Of a stretch of DNA of 64,000 bases, positions 33,912 to 42,129 are shown in pieces; position 1 is the first letter of the stretch; each line of letters opens with the position of its first letter. This DNA is from Arthrobacter sp. 135MFCol5.1. GTDB lineage: Bacteria; Actinomycetota; Actinomycetes; Actinomycetales; Micrococcaceae. The position numbers were made by a program, and so were the translations under genes. The notes beneath the pieces were generated by a model. The model had not been told where the DNA came from, ran no database searches, and worked only from the letters and a program-made list of their open reading frames with translations. The DNA lies in contig NZ_KB895464.1 of the NCBI RefSeq assembly GCF_000374865.1, positions 60,123 through 124,122 on the forward strand. The letters are read 5' to 3'.

Positions 33912-34355
33912 TTGAAATACCGCACAGTGACGACTGTTTCCGCCGTTTCTGCCCTGCTTTCTCTGACCGGGTGCTCCGGCTACTCAGGAATCGCCGCCGT
34001 CCAAAGGACCGCAGAAGCCAAAGACGATATTCCCGCCGAAATCGGCAGTGTAAACCCCAACCTGCCGTCCGGCTTCCGGTTTCTCACCGAGGACGCTGGC
34101 GTGAAGTACTACGCAGCCGAAAGCTCTGACCACGCCACTGCGTGCATTGCCGTCTACCCAGTCGACGAGCCCGACCAGTGGTTCACAGGCTGTAGCGATG
34201 GGATTACTGGTGACCGTGAAATCGTCACCGTTAGCCACATCGGCCAGCCCACTGTAAAGCTGGTGACAACCGGCTTCGATACCCGTTCTCTTGAATCAGA
34301 CGGCTGGCGCAAAATTCACAGTAACGTCCTTGTGGGTACGGTCACGCGCCCGTAA
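33912..34355 (+). CDS. Small putative lipoprotein
   Basis: A 147-residue protein with TTG start (GGGGGAA 4 nt upstream). A signal peptide with lipobox LTGC (Cys21) targets it to the outer face of the membrane. The mature part has two Cys residues (TACIAVYPV, WFTGCSDG) that could form a disulfide. No known domain. The stop codon lies inside palindromic repeat copy 5. Confidence 0.7.
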   Translation: MKYRTVTTVSAVSALLSLTGCSGYSGIAAVQRTAEAKDDIPAEIGSVNPNLPSGFRFLTEDAGVKYYAAESSDHATACIAVYPVDEPDQWFTGCSDGITGDREIVTVSHIGQPTVKLVTTGFDTRSLESDGWRKIHSNVLVGTVTRP

Positions 34356-34375
34356 GCCGATCCCCAAGTGGGCGC
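34346..34375. repeat. Island palindromic repeat, copy 5
   Basis: GCGCCCGTAAGCCGATCC then CCAAGTGGGCGC. The outer arms GCGCCC/GGGCGC are perfect, the centre CGATCC is a variant. It overlaps the 3' end of the lipoprotein gene, which supports a role in RNA 3' structure as well as spacing. Confidence 0.55.
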
Positions 34376-34391
34376 CCCAGCGTCGCTCGGT

Positions 34392-34724
34392 TTACTTCGA
34401 TTTCAAGGAGATGGTCTCTGTGGTCGCGTCTTCGACGGCAGGCTTCCCGTAGATCAGTGCATACCGGGAGTACGGCTCTGGCTGATCGTTTTTGGAGGTA
34501 TGGTGATCCTCCCAGCGGAGGAAAATCTCGAAGGGATTTCCTCCTGCTTTGCTTCTTGCCCAGGCTATAACGTCAGTGACTTCTCTGGCATCGGTGATAT
34601 CCCATTCATCAACGAGCCAGGCGAAATTCATGGCCGGCGGTGGAAACCAAAAACGCACTCTGTAGCTCGGCGGTAGATCGCCACCTCCGACGGAGTCATC
34701 TGGAGCAGCTCGCACAATCCGCAT
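34392..34724 (-). CDS. Small hypothetical protein
   Basis: A 110-residue soluble protein starting at ATG 34724 (MRIVRAAPDDSVGGGDLPPS). The body has an alpha/beta pattern: YRVRFWFPPPAMNFAWLVDE, then DAREVTDVIAWARSKAGGNP and FEIFLRWEDHH. I do not recognise the family. Its size, single-gene setting and flanking repeats match the other immunity-like genes. An overlapping plus-strand reading frame looks like a shadow. Confidence 0.6.
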   Translation of the reverse strand: MRIVRAAPDDSVGGGDLPPSYRVRFWFPPPAMNFAWLVDEWDITDAREVTDVIAWARSKAGGNPFEIFLRWEDHHTSKNDQPEPYSRYALIYGKPAVEDATTETISLKSK

Positions 34725-34857
34725 AGGCCCGAGCCTACGCCGCGAAGTCGGGAGCAGGTGGCCCATGCACCATCCTTTACAGGGCGCATGGGAAACCGAA
34801 CTGAAGACGTTGCTCGACCTTGCCGGTATTCATATCCGCTGCTCAGTGCCTTGCAGG

Positions 34858-35217
34858 TCACTCCAATGGAGGCTCCGTCTCCGTGAGATCGACGCGTTGC
34901 TCAGGCTGCGGAGTCGTGGCGTGGGAAGAGCCCGCGGGCGGGGCATCAGGGTGCTTCAGCCATGCGTTGGACTCCGCATTTCCGTGCGCGACAACCTCGA
35001 CTGCCACAGAATCCCAGCGATAGACGATGGTGCCGGCGGCGGGACGCTGCGATGTGTTGTAGAAAAGTCCGGGCCAAGCTAGGGCGCCGATTGGCGGTCC
35101 ATCGGGATCCGGGTTCGCCAGGCTCACGCCAGCTTCCCATGCCACATCGCGACCGACATGAAATGGCAGCCCGACAACATCAGGCACCGTTACCCGGTCG
35201 GCGGACCTTTCTTTCAT
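34858..35217 (-). CDS. PASTA-like domain protein
   Basis: A 119-residue protein starting at ATG 35217. The segment VTVPDVVGLPFHVGRDVAWE, AGVSLANPDPDGPPIG and AGTIVYRWDSVAVEVV has the shape of a single PASTA-like domain, without a signal peptide or membrane anchor, followed by a disordered tail. Free-standing cytoplasmic PASTA-like proteins are of unknown function. The reading frame is open further upstream, but this part is unlike protein. Confidence 0.65.
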   Translation of the reverse strand: MKERSADRVTVPDVVGLPFHVGRDVAWEAGVSLANPDPDGPPIGALAWPGLFYNTSQRPAAGTIVYRWDSVAVEVVAHGNAESNAWLKHPDAPPAGSSHATTPQPEQRVDLTETEPPLE

Positions 35218-35230
35218 CCTCCGCAGCGGC

Positions 35231-35255
35231 GTCCGGTGGGGATCCCCCAGCGGAC
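35231..35255. repeat. Island palindromic repeat, copy 6
   Basis: GTCCGGTGGGGATCC then CCCAGCGGAC, 25 nt, dyad around GGATCC. It lies 14 nt upstream of the PASTA-like start on that gene's 5' side. Confidence 0.65.
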
Positions 35256-35329
35256 AGAGTTTGTCGAGGGTGGCCAGCGGCGACCGGCGAGATGAAGATA
35301 GAGGTAGTCCAATCCAATTAGGGGGCAAG

Positions 35330-35632
35330 GTGATAAGCGCTTTTCGATGGAGCCGGGTCGCCCTGGTCTTGACAGCAGTGGTAGGTGCGGCGTTAGTCCT
35401 TCTGGCGTTTCCGCTCACTTTGTTCCTGGCTGACGGACTGCCCATCCACCCTTTTTCTGCAGTTCTATGCATTGGGGGTGCCGGAGTCCTAGCTCTAGGT
35501 CTGTCCGCCGCCAGTTTCTTACGTCCTGGGACCCGTGCAAAAAAGTTTTGCACCATCGGATCGGGCATGGTCGGCATGGCTAGCCTCGTTATTGGAGCAC
35601 TTACCCTTGACCAGCTCTATACCGCGATCTAG
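35330..35632 (+). CDS. Small three-helix membrane protein
   Basis: A 100-residue protein starting at GTG 35330 with AGGGGG about 6 nt upstream. There are three hydrophobic helices (VALVLTAVVGAALVLLAFPL, AVLCIGGAGVLALGLSAASF and IGSGMVGMASLVIGALTL). There is no known domain. It is flanked by repeat copies 6 and 7. Confidence 0.6.
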   Translation: MISAFRWSRVALVLTAVVGAALVLLAFPLTLFLADGLPIHPFSAVLCIGGAGVLALGLSAASFLRPGTRAKKFCTIGSGMVGMASLVIGALTLDQLYTAI

Positions 35633-35699
35633 CTGGGTGCCTTGGCTGAAAAACCAAAACTCACTTTCGGCGGAGGACAACTACCTCAGGGTCGGCGGC

Positions 35700-35726
35700 G
35701 CCCGCTGAAGGATCCACTTACGGCAC
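35700..35726. repeat. Island palindromic repeat, copy 7 (inverted orientation)
   Basis: GCCCGCTGAAGGATCC then ACTTACGGCAC. The first 16 nt are identical to the reverse complement of the right part of copy 8 (36341-36366), so it is the same element in the opposite orientation. Confidence 0.65.
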
Positions 35727-35751
35727 AAGCAGCCGACGCTAGGCTGAGGTT

Positions 35752-36324
35752 GTGATCGAGTCAGCCGCCTTTGTCATACGCGCCGTTGGCCACGCCGTGG
35801 ATTTGGTTGTCGATCCGTTCCCTCCTTTAGACCCTATAGCGGCGCTGCAAGCTGCCAGACGGGGCCAAGAACCGGAAGCCCTTCGAGTGCCTCTGGTGTT
35901 CACCGGAGTGCATTCGGGACCAGTCGAATTGGCGATCGAGGTTTTGCAAGAACGTCCGGAAGCCGCGGCTCCTGTGTGGGAAGACGTCCACGAAGTGTCC
36001 CTAACACTGCCGGAAGGGCGGGCCTACTTCAATACCCCCACGGATTGGGAAATGAAGGACATTGGCAACGTAACCGGTGACGAAAAGGGCAGCTACCGTG
36101 CAAGGGTCCACAGTACCGGCCGCGATGCAGCTTTTGACCTCGTTGTGGACGCCCCGACCGAGCAGCACCTGGTCCAGGTCTGGAAAGAATCAGCATCCCC
36201 GCCAATTACTATTTCGTCCCGGTCAGAACATGGCAAAAGCATTCCGGAGTTCATCAGGTCGTGGCAGACATCCGAAACCGCGACGTCGCGAACAGAACCA
36301 GGGCCTATTGACCTTCCCCGATAG
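35752..36324 (+). CDS. Hypothetical protein
   Basis: A 190-residue protein starting at GTG 35752. It appears to be a beta-rich soluble protein (VPLVFTGVHSGPVELAIEVL, WEDVHEVSLTLPEGRAYF, GSYRARVHSTGRDAAFDLVV) ending in a disordered tail. I do not recognise the family; the pattern resembles a small beta-sandwich sensor or immunity protein. It is the last gene of the island and lies between repeat copies 7 and 8. Confidence 0.65.
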   Translation: MIESAAFVIRAVGHAVDLVVDPFPPLDPIAALQAARRGQEPEALRVPLVFTGVHSGPVELAIEVLQERPEAAAPVWEDVHEVSLTLPEGRAYFNTPTDWEMKDIGNVTGDEKGSYRARVHSTGRDAAFDLVVDAPTEQHLVQVWKESASPPITISSRSEHGKSIPEFIRSWQTSETATSRTEPGPIDLPR

Positions 36325-36340
36325 GTAATCCCCCCAGGGT

Positions 36341-36366
36341 GCCCGGTAAAGGATCCTTCAGCGGGC
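36341..36366. repeat. Island palindromic repeat, copy 8 (best-preserved GCCC type)
   Basis: GCCCGGTAAAGGATCC then TTCAGCGGGC, 26 nt. It is a dyad around GGATCC with only two mismatched position pairs. It is the last copy at the right end of the island, 17 nt after the final stop codon. Confidence 0.7.
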
Positions 36367-36538
36367 GCTCGGATGACGTGTACGGCATAGGCCGTGTCTA
36401 GGCGGCTCTGCCGTGGGGACCCGGCGTTTGACGGGAGGCGTCAGGGGATTCTGGGTCGTCCGAAACCTCGTCGAAGAAACGTCGGGGTCGTGGTAGCCAC
36501 AGCGGGACGATGAGAATTACAGAAATCCAGCCGGACGC

Positions 36539-37006
36539 CTACTCCGCCGTGCCCCACAGGGCCTTGCGCAAAAGCCGCTTCAGTTCCTGGGACTCACCGT
36601 CGGTCAGTCCGGCCAGCTGGTGAAGTTCCGCGGCGTCCAGGGCTGCCCGGGCCTTGGTATGCATCCTGCGGCCCTCGGCCGTGGAGACGATGATCTTGGC
36701 CCGACGGTCCTGCTTCCCCTGCGCCCTTTCCACCAGCCCGCGGCGCTCCAAGTCGTCCACCAGTGTGACCACCTGGCTCGGGTCCAGGCTGAGGAAGTCC
36801 GCCAGTTCCCGCTGCGTGGGCTCCAGCCCGCTGCACGCCAGCGTCAGGACCGAGAAGGAGCGCTCCCGCAGGCCAAAGTCAGCCAGGGCCTTGTTGTTCA
36901 GCACCGAGCCGGCGGCGTGCAGTTTGGCCAGCAGCAGGCCCACATCACTGCCGATCCTCGCTGCCGCAAGGCGGGGGGTCTGAACTTCGGTGCCCAAGGT
37001 GGCCAT
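36539..37006 (-). CDS. MarR family transcriptional regulator
   Basis: A 155-residue MarR regulator starting at ATG 37006 (GGAG upstream). The winged HTH lies at about 60-110 (TQRELADFLSLDPSQVVTLV, DDLERRGLVERAQGKQDRRAK with the wing DRR). It is divergent from the phenylpropanoid operon. A clear inverted repeat lies in the 131-bp shared region. By analogy with CouR and PhdR, which are MarR repressors of hydroxycinnamate clusters relieved by CoA thioesters, it probably controls the operon to its right. Confidence 0.88.
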   Translation of the reverse strand: MATLGTEVQTPRLAAARIGSDVGLLLAKLHAAGSVLNNKALADFGLRERSFSVLTLACSGLEPTQRELADFLSLDPSQVVTLVDDLERRGLVERAQGKQDRRAKIIVSTAEGRRMHTKARAALDAAELHQLAGLTDGESQELKRLLRKALWGTAE

Positions 37007-37040
37007 CACAACTCCGGTGTAAAAAACAATCGTTGACTTT

Positions 37041-37068
37041 TTCAATGATCCGTAATTTCATTGATCCC
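37041..37068. promoter_or_regulatory. Probable MarR operator
   Basis: TCAATGA (37043-37049) and TCATTGA (37059-37065) form a perfect 7-bp inverted repeat with 9-nt spacer. The same stretch reads as a 16-bp-period direct repeat (TTTCAATGATCC / TTTCATTGATCC). A TTGAC at 37034-37038 could be the -35 of the operon promoter. It is well placed for repression of both marR and the operon. Confidence 0.6.
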
Positions 37069-37137
37069 AACAAGGATCTCACACCGCAGTGGGACCACCC
37101 CAACGGCTTCGGCCGGCGCATGCGAAGGAGCAGGCCA

Positions 37138-38079
37138 ATGAGCTTGAACGGCAAGGTTGCAATCGTCACCGGCAGCGGGCAGGGCCTTGGCCTTGCCTAC
37201 GCACGGGAACTGGCCCGCCAGGGCGCCGCCGTCGTCATCAACGACGTGAACGCCGAGACTGCCGCCCAGGCTGTGGCGCAGATCGAGGCCGACGGCGGCC
37301 GGGCCGCCGCGGTGGTGGTTCCGGTAGGGGCGACCGACGCCGCCAAGGCGCTGGTGGCCGGAGCCGTCGACACGTTCGGCCGGCTGGACATCCTGGTCAC
37401 CAACGCCGGAATCCTGCGGGACAAGTCCCTGCTGAAGATGACGGACGAGGACTTCGACCTGGTCATCAACGTCCACCTCAAGGGCACCTTCACCTGCGTC
37501 CGGGAGGCCTTCGCGTACTTCAAGGAAAACACCGTGCAGGGCCGCATCATCACCATCGGGTCGCCCACCGGGCAGCGCGGCAACTTCGGCCAGACCAACT
37601 ACGCCGCCGCCAAGGCCGGCATCGTGGGCATGGTCCGCACCTGGGCGCTGGAAATGAAGAAGGCAGGCGTCACGGTCAACAGCGTCATTCCCGTGGCAGC
37701 CACAGCCATGACCAAGACCGTGCCCTACTTCCAGAAGGCGGTGGAGGCGGACGAGCGCGGCGAGGCCATGCCGTCCTTCTTCCGCCATGACCTGGGCTTT
37801 GGAACGGCCGACGACGTCGCCGGGCTGGTTGCCTTCCTCGCCTCCGACGAGGCAGCCACCATCACCGGCCAGGCCATCGGAGCCGGCGGTGACCGGCTGC
37901 AGGTCTGGACCCACCCGGAGGCAGCCACCACCGAGTACCACGAGGGCGGCTGGAGCTATGAGGCGCTGCAGGAAAACGCCGGCCAGCTGTTCACCCCGGA
38001 AACGCTGCAGAGCTACGGCGAGGAATTCCTCCCGCTCCCGGAGGACCTGAAGCCCGCCCAGCCCGCCGAGGCCCGCTGA
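37138..38079 (+). CDS. SDR family beta-hydroxyacyl-CoA dehydrogenase-like protein
   Basis: A 313-residue short-chain dehydrogenase starting at ATG 37138 (AAGGAG 8 nt upstream). It has the NAD(P) motif TGSGQGLG, NNAG-equivalent TNAGIL, and the catalytic Ser/Tyr/Lys set (TIGSPTGQRGNFGQTNYAAAK, as a span). The C-terminal extension of about 50 residues is longer than usual. In related clusters the SDR oxidises the 3-hydroxyacyl-CoA intermediate of phenylpropanoid side-chain shortening. First gene of the operon. Confidence 0.85.
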   Translation: MSLNGKVAIVTGSGQGLGLAYARELARQGAAVVINDVNAETAAQAVAQIEADGGRAAAVVVPVGATDAAKALVAGAVDTFGRLDILVTNAGILRDKSLLKMTDEDFDLVINVHLKGTFTCVREAFAYFKENTVQGRIITIGSPTGQRGNFGQTNYAAAKAGIVGMVRTWALEMKKAGVTVNSVIPVAATAMTKTVPYFQKAVEADERGEAMPSFFRHDLGFGTADDVAGLVAFLASDEAATITGQAIGAGGDRLQVWTHPEAATTEYHEGGWSYEALQENAGQLFTPETLQSYGEEFLPLPEDLKPAQPAEAR

Positions 38080-38081
38080 CC

Positions 38082-38972
38082 ATGGCCGATCGCTACGAAG
38101 TGGCCATCGACCCGGCGAAGCTCGACGCCATCGACATGCACGTCCACCTCGAGGTGGACAGCTGCGGCCACGGCTCCCTGCCCGAGGAACTGACCGAAGC
38201 CTCCGCCAAGTACTTTAAGGCCGAGGACCGCACCCCGTCCCTGGACCGCATCGCCGAGGTGTACCGCGAACTGAACATGGCCGCCGTCGTCTTCACCGTG
38301 GACGCCCGCACCCAGCTCAAGCACGAACCCAACAGCATCCCGGAGCTCATCGCCGGCGCCGCCCGGAACAACGACGTCCTGATCCCGTTCGGCAGCGTCG
38401 ATCCACGCACCGGCGAAGACGCCATCGCCGGAGCAAAGCACCAGGCCGTTGAACTCGGCGCCCGCGGCTTCAAGTTCCACCCGTCCCTGCAGGGTTTCGA
38501 CCCGTCCAGCGAACGCTTCTACCCGCTGTGGGAGACCCTCCAGGAACTGGGCCTGCCGGCCATCTTCCACACCGGCCAAAACGGCATGGGAGCGGGCCTG
38601 CCCGGCGGGTACGGCATCAAGCTCGCCTACTCCAACCCGTTGCTGCTGGACGCCGTGGCCGCGGACTTCCCGGGCCTGCAGATCATCATGGCCCACCCCT
38701 CGGTGCCGTGGCAGGACGAGGCAAACTCAATCGCCACGCACAAGGCCAACGTGTTCATCGACCTCTCCGGCTGGTCGCCCAAGTACTTTCCGGAGTCCCT
38801 GGTGAAGGCTTCCAATTCCTACCTGCAGGACAAGGTGCTGTTCGGCACCGACTTCCCGCTGATCACCCCGCAGAACTGGCTCGGTGCCTTCGCGGACCTG
38901 CCCCTGAAGGACGAGGTCCGGCCCAAGATCCTCAAGGACAACGCGGTGCGCCTCCTCGGGCTGGGTGGCTGA
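38082..38972 (+). CDS. Amidohydrolase family 2 protein, probable beta-ketoacyl-CoA cleaving enzyme
   Basis: A 296-residue TIM-barrel amidohydrolase, 2 nt after the SDR stop. The metal motifs are visible: DMHVHLEVD near the N-terminus, GFKFHPSLQ, IFHTGQNG, MAHPSVPW and FGTDFP. In actinobacterial hydroxycinnamate clusters an amidohydrolase (CouO type) performs the retro-Claisen release of acetyl-CoA or the hydrolysis of the beta-keto thioester. I assign that role from context. Confident in the family. Confidence 0.85.
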   Translation: MADRYEVAIDPAKLDAIDMHVHLEVDSCGHGSLPEELTEASAKYFKAEDRTPSLDRIAEVYRELNMAAVVFTVDARTQLKHEPNSIPELIAGAARNNDVLIPFGSVDPRTGEDAIAGAKHQAVELGARGFKFHPSLQGFDPSSERFYPLWETLQELGLPAIFHTGQNGMGAGLPGGYGIKLAYSNPLLLDAVAADFPGLQIIMAHPSVPWQDEANSIATHKANVFIDLSGWSPKYFPESLVKASNSYLQDKVLFGTDFPLITPQNWLGAFADLPLKDEVRPKILKDNAVRLLGLGG

Positions 38973-38973
38973 G

Positions 38974-40188
38974 ATGGGCACCAGCAGCACGACGACGGCT
39001 GCGGGCGTGGGTGCCCGGCTCTACGAGGCAGCGGACTGGTACGACGCCGAGTCCCTGCTCACACAGGACGAGCGCCGGGTCCTGGCCCGGCTGCGGGACT
39101 TCCTGGACCGGGAAGCAGAACCCCTGCTGGCTGAGTACTGGGAACGCGGCGAATTCCCGGAGCAGCTCGCCCGCCCCCTGATCGACCTGGACCTGATGGA
39201 ACCTGCGGAGCTCACCAAAGATGGGCCCGCGCGCGGAATCTACCAGGGCTTCCGCATCTTCGAACTTGCCCGCACCGATGCCTCGCTGGCCACCTGGTAC
39301 ACCGCCCAGGCCGGCCTGTTCCGCACCGCCATCCGGGTGGGCGCCTCGGCGGAGCAGCAGCGCGAGTGGATGCCCCGGGTCATCGACTTCTCGCTCAAGG
39401 GCGTCTTCTCCCTGACCGAGCCCGAGCATGGATCGGACATCGCCGGCGGCCTCTCCACCACCGCACGCCGTGAAGGGGACGGCTGGATCCTTGACGGCGC
39501 CAAGCGCTGGATCGGCGGCGCCGCCACCGCGGACGTCCTGGCCGTCTTCGCCAGGGATGCAGCCGACGGACAGGTCAAGGCCTTCCTCGTGGACCGGGAG
39601 GCCGACGGGGTCACGCTGGAGAAGATCCACGGGAAGACGGCCCTGCGGATGATGCAGAACGCCCACATCACGTTGGAAGGCGTCCGTGTTCACGAGTCCA
39701 TGCGGCTGCACAACGTGGACTCGTTCAGGGACGTCGCGGCGATGCTCCGGGCCATGCGCTCGGACGTCGCCTGGATCGCCACCGGAATAGCCGCAGGTGC
39801 CTTCGAGGCAGCCCTCGCCTACGTCAACGAACGCCGTCAGTTCGGACGCACCCTGGGTTCCTTCCAGCTGGTCCAGGAGAAACTGGCCCGCATGCTGGGG
39901 AACGTCACGGCCGGCCTGTCCCTGGTGGTCAGGCTCACCGAGCAGCAGGCCAAAGGCATCTACCGCGACCAGGACTCGGCCCTGGCCAAGATGCAGACCT
40001 CCCTGTTCATGCGCGACACCGTAGCGCTGGCCCGGGAAGTGGTGGGCGGAAACGGCATCACCCTCGCCGCCGACGTCGCGCGTTTCCACGCCGACGCCGA
40101 GGCCGTCTACTCCTACGAAGGCACCCACGAGATCAACGCCCTCATCATCGGCCGCGCCCTCACGGGCCAAAGCGCCTTCACCCGCTGA
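38974..40188 (+). CDS. Acyl-CoA dehydrogenase
   Basis: A 404-residue FAD-dependent acyl-CoA dehydrogenase starting at ATG 38974, 1 nt after the previous stop. The features FSLTEPEHGSD, the central RQFGRTLGSFQLVQEKLA and the catalytic-region YEGTHEINALIIGRALTG with Glu are complete. It introduces a 2,3 double bond into acyl-CoA. Its presence indicates that the cluster can use saturated phenylpropanoid side chains (phenylpropionate or dihydrocinnamate types), not only cinnamates. Confidence 0.92.
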   Translation: MGTSSTTTAAGVGARLYEAADWYDAESLLTQDERRVLARLRDFLDREAEPLLAEYWERGEFPEQLARPLIDLDLMEPAELTKDGPARGIYQGFRIFELARTDASLATWYTAQAGLFRTAIRVGASAEQQREWMPRVIDFSLKGVFSLTEPEHGSDIAGGLSTTARREGDGWILDGAKRWIGGAATADVLAVFARDAADGQVKAFLVDREADGVTLEKIHGKTALRMMQNAHITLEGVRVHESMRLHNVDSFRDVAAMLRAMRSDVAWIATGIAAGAFEAALAYVNERRQFGRTLGSFQLVQEKLARMLGNVTAGLSLVVRLTEQQAKGIYRDQDSALAKMQTSLFMRDTVALAREVVGGNGITLAADVARFHADAEAVYSYEGTHEINALIIGRALTGQSAFTR

Positions 40189-40231
40189 ACCACTACTTCC
40201 CCACCCAACCAACAACTCCCAGGAGGCAACG

Positions 40232-40687
40232 ATGCCCAATCTCGTCGTCGATTTCGACACCCTGCTCACCCTGTCCGGCAAGGACCTCGGCACCACCGAC
40301 TACCGCCAGATCACCCAGGACCAGATCAACCAGTTCGCGGACGCCACCGACGACCAGCAGTGGATCCACACCGACCCCGAACGCGCCAAAGACGGCCCGT
40401 TCGGCGCCCCCATCGCGCACGGCTTCCTCACCCTGTCGCTGATCATCCCGTTCTGGGGAGAGCTGTTCGACGTCGACGGCGTCACCACCAAGGTCAACTA
40501 CGGCCTGGACAAGGTCCGCTTCACCTCCCCGGTGAAGGTCGGCTCCAAGGTCCGCATGCAGGCCACCATCGCCGACGTCACCGAGGTCAAGGGCGGCGCC
40601 CAGATCAAGGTCAACGCCACCATCGAGATCGAAGGCCAGGAACGGCCCGCCGTCGTCGCCGAATTCCTGGCCCGCTTCTACAAGTAA
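40232..40687 (+). CDS. MaoC family enoyl-CoA hydratase
   Basis: A 151-residue hot-dog-fold protein with the hydratase-2 motif FADATDDQQWIHTDPERAKDG, then PFGAPIAHGFLTLSL (catalytic Asp/His in the DxxxxH pattern). It hydrates the enoyl-CoA formed by the acyl-CoA dehydrogenase or by the ligase from cinnamates. Same operon, 43 nt after the dehydrogenase, with AGGAGG upstream. Confidence 0.9.
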   Translation: MPNLVVDFDTLLTLSGKDLGTTDYRQITQDQINQFADATDDQQWIHTDPERAKDGPFGAPIAHGFLTLSLIIPFWGELFDVDGVTTKVNYGLDKVRFTSPVKVGSKVRMQATIADVTEVKGGAQIKVNATIEIEGQERPAVVAEFLARFYK

Positions 40688-40793
40688 GCCGCTTCAACCA
40701 GTAACAGCCGATCCAAACCCAGGCTGCGCCCTCCGGCGCCGCCGCCTCAGGCAACCCCAAAAACCCCACATTCCTCCGTATTTAGGAACAGCC

Positions 40794-42122
40794 ATGTCCG
40801 GACACACCACGCTCGCACCCGCGGGCACGGCCGCCAAGCGCAAGGAAGCGCGCACGGTCATCCTGTCCAGCTATTTGGGCAGCACCATCGAGTTCTACGA
40901 CTTCCTGCTGTACGCCACGGCCGCAGCCGTGGCCTTCCCCAAGGTCTTCTTCGCCGGCACGGACGAATGGGTGGGCGTGGTGGCGGCCTACGCCACCTTC
41001 GCCGCCGGATACGTGGCCAGGCCGCTGGGCGGCATCATCTTCGGCCACTTCGGTGACAAGGTGGGCCGCAAGGGGATGCTGATCATCTCGATGGCCATGA
41101 TGGGCATCGCCTCCACCCTCATCGGCCTGATTCCCGGCGCCGGCGTCATCGGGCCGTGGGGCGCCGTGATCCTGGTGCTGCTGCGGGTCTGCCAGGGCAT
41201 CGCCGTCGGCGGTGAATGGGGCGGCGCCGCCCTCATGGCGCTGGAACACGCCGATCCCAGGCGGCGCGGCTTCGCAGCGTCCTTCGTCAACGCCGGCGCA
41301 CCCACCGGCGCCGTGCTGGGCACCCTGGTGATGGGTGCCTTCTCGGCCCTTCCGCAGGACGCCTTCCTTGCCTGGGGCTGGCGGGTGCCGTTCCTGCTGT
41401 CCTTCGTGCTCCTGATCGTGGGCATGTTCGTCCGCCTCCGGGTCTCGGAAAGCCCCATTTTCGCCGAAGCGGTGGCCAAGGAGGAGGCCCAGGCCGGCGC
41501 CAAGCGCAAGATCCCGCTCCTCGAGGTGCTGCGCCGGCCCAAAGCGCTGATCATGATCATGTTCGCCGGCGCCGCCGGGTTCGGCCTGCAGGTGGTGCTG
41601 CCCACCTTCTCGGTCACCTATGCCGTCGCCAAGGGCGCACCCCAGCAAGGTGTGCTGTACGCGTTCGCCGGGGCCTCGGCCATCTCCATCGTCTTCGTCC
41701 TCCTGGGCGGCCGCCTGTCAGACCGGTTCGGCCGCCGGCCCGTGATGATCGCCGGCCTGGCCCTGTTCATCGCCTACCTGTTCCCGATGTTCGGCATGCT
41801 GGGCTCCGGCAACGTGGGCTTGGTCTTCGTGGCATTTACCGTGGCGCTGGTCCTGCACTCATCCCTGTACGGGCCGCTGGCAGCATTCGTCTCCGAACAG
41901 TTCGGCACCACGTCCCGCTACACCGGTGCCGCGGTGGGGTACCAGCTGGCTACCCTCATCGGCGCAGGGTTCACCCCGGGCATCATCGCCGGCCTCTATA
42001 AGGATTCCGGCCAGAGCATCGTTCCGGTGGTGGTGTTCCTGTCCGTCATGGCCCTCGTGTCGATTGTCTTCATCGCCCTGACGCGGGAATCTAAGAACAA
42101 CGACCTCACCACGGTCCGTTAG
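40794..42122 (+). CDS. MHS-type MFS transporter
   Basis: A 442-residue transporter with 12 hydrophobic segments. It has the metabolite:proton symporter motifs STIEFYDFLLYATAAAV, the loop GDKVGRKGMLI and the RxGRR-like SDRFGRRPVM after helix 8. It probably imports an aromatic acid; its place between catabolic genes and the CoA ligase points to a phenylpropanoid substrate. Confidence 0.88.
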   Translation: MSGHTTLAPAGTAAKRKEARTVILSSYLGSTIEFYDFLLYATAAAVAFPKVFFAGTDEWVGVVAAYATFAAGYVARPLGGIIFGHFGDKVGRKGMLIISMAMMGIASTLIGLIPGAGVIGPWGAVILVLLRVCQGIAVGGEWGGAALMALEHADPRRRGFAASFVNAGAPTGAVLGTLVMGAFSALPQDAFLAWGWRVPFLLSFVLLIVGMFVRLRVSESPIFAEAVAKEEAQAGAKRKIPLLEVLRRPKALIMIMFAGAAGFGLQVVLPTFSVTYAVAKGAPQQGVLYAFAGASAISIVFVLLGGRLSDRFGRRPVMIAGLALFIAYLFPMFGMLGSGNVGLVFVAFTVALVLHSSLYGPLAAFVSEQFGTTSRYTGAAVGYQLATLIGAGFTPGIIAGLYKDSGQSIVPVVVFLSVMALVSIVFIALTRESKNNDLTTVR

Positions 42123-42129
42123 GAGAACC

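Noticed and set aside
34368..34676. A plus-strand reading frame overlapping the small minus-strand gene at 34392-34724.
   Set aside because: The minus-strand protein has a more natural composition, and the plus-strand product looks like its shadow.
36404..36538. A minus-strand open stretch reading WISVILIVPLWLPRPRRFF after the marR stop, like the tail of a membrane protein.
   Set aside because: It has no start codon or ribosome site and follows a stop codon directly. It may be a gene remnant at the right island edge but cannot be supported as a gene.
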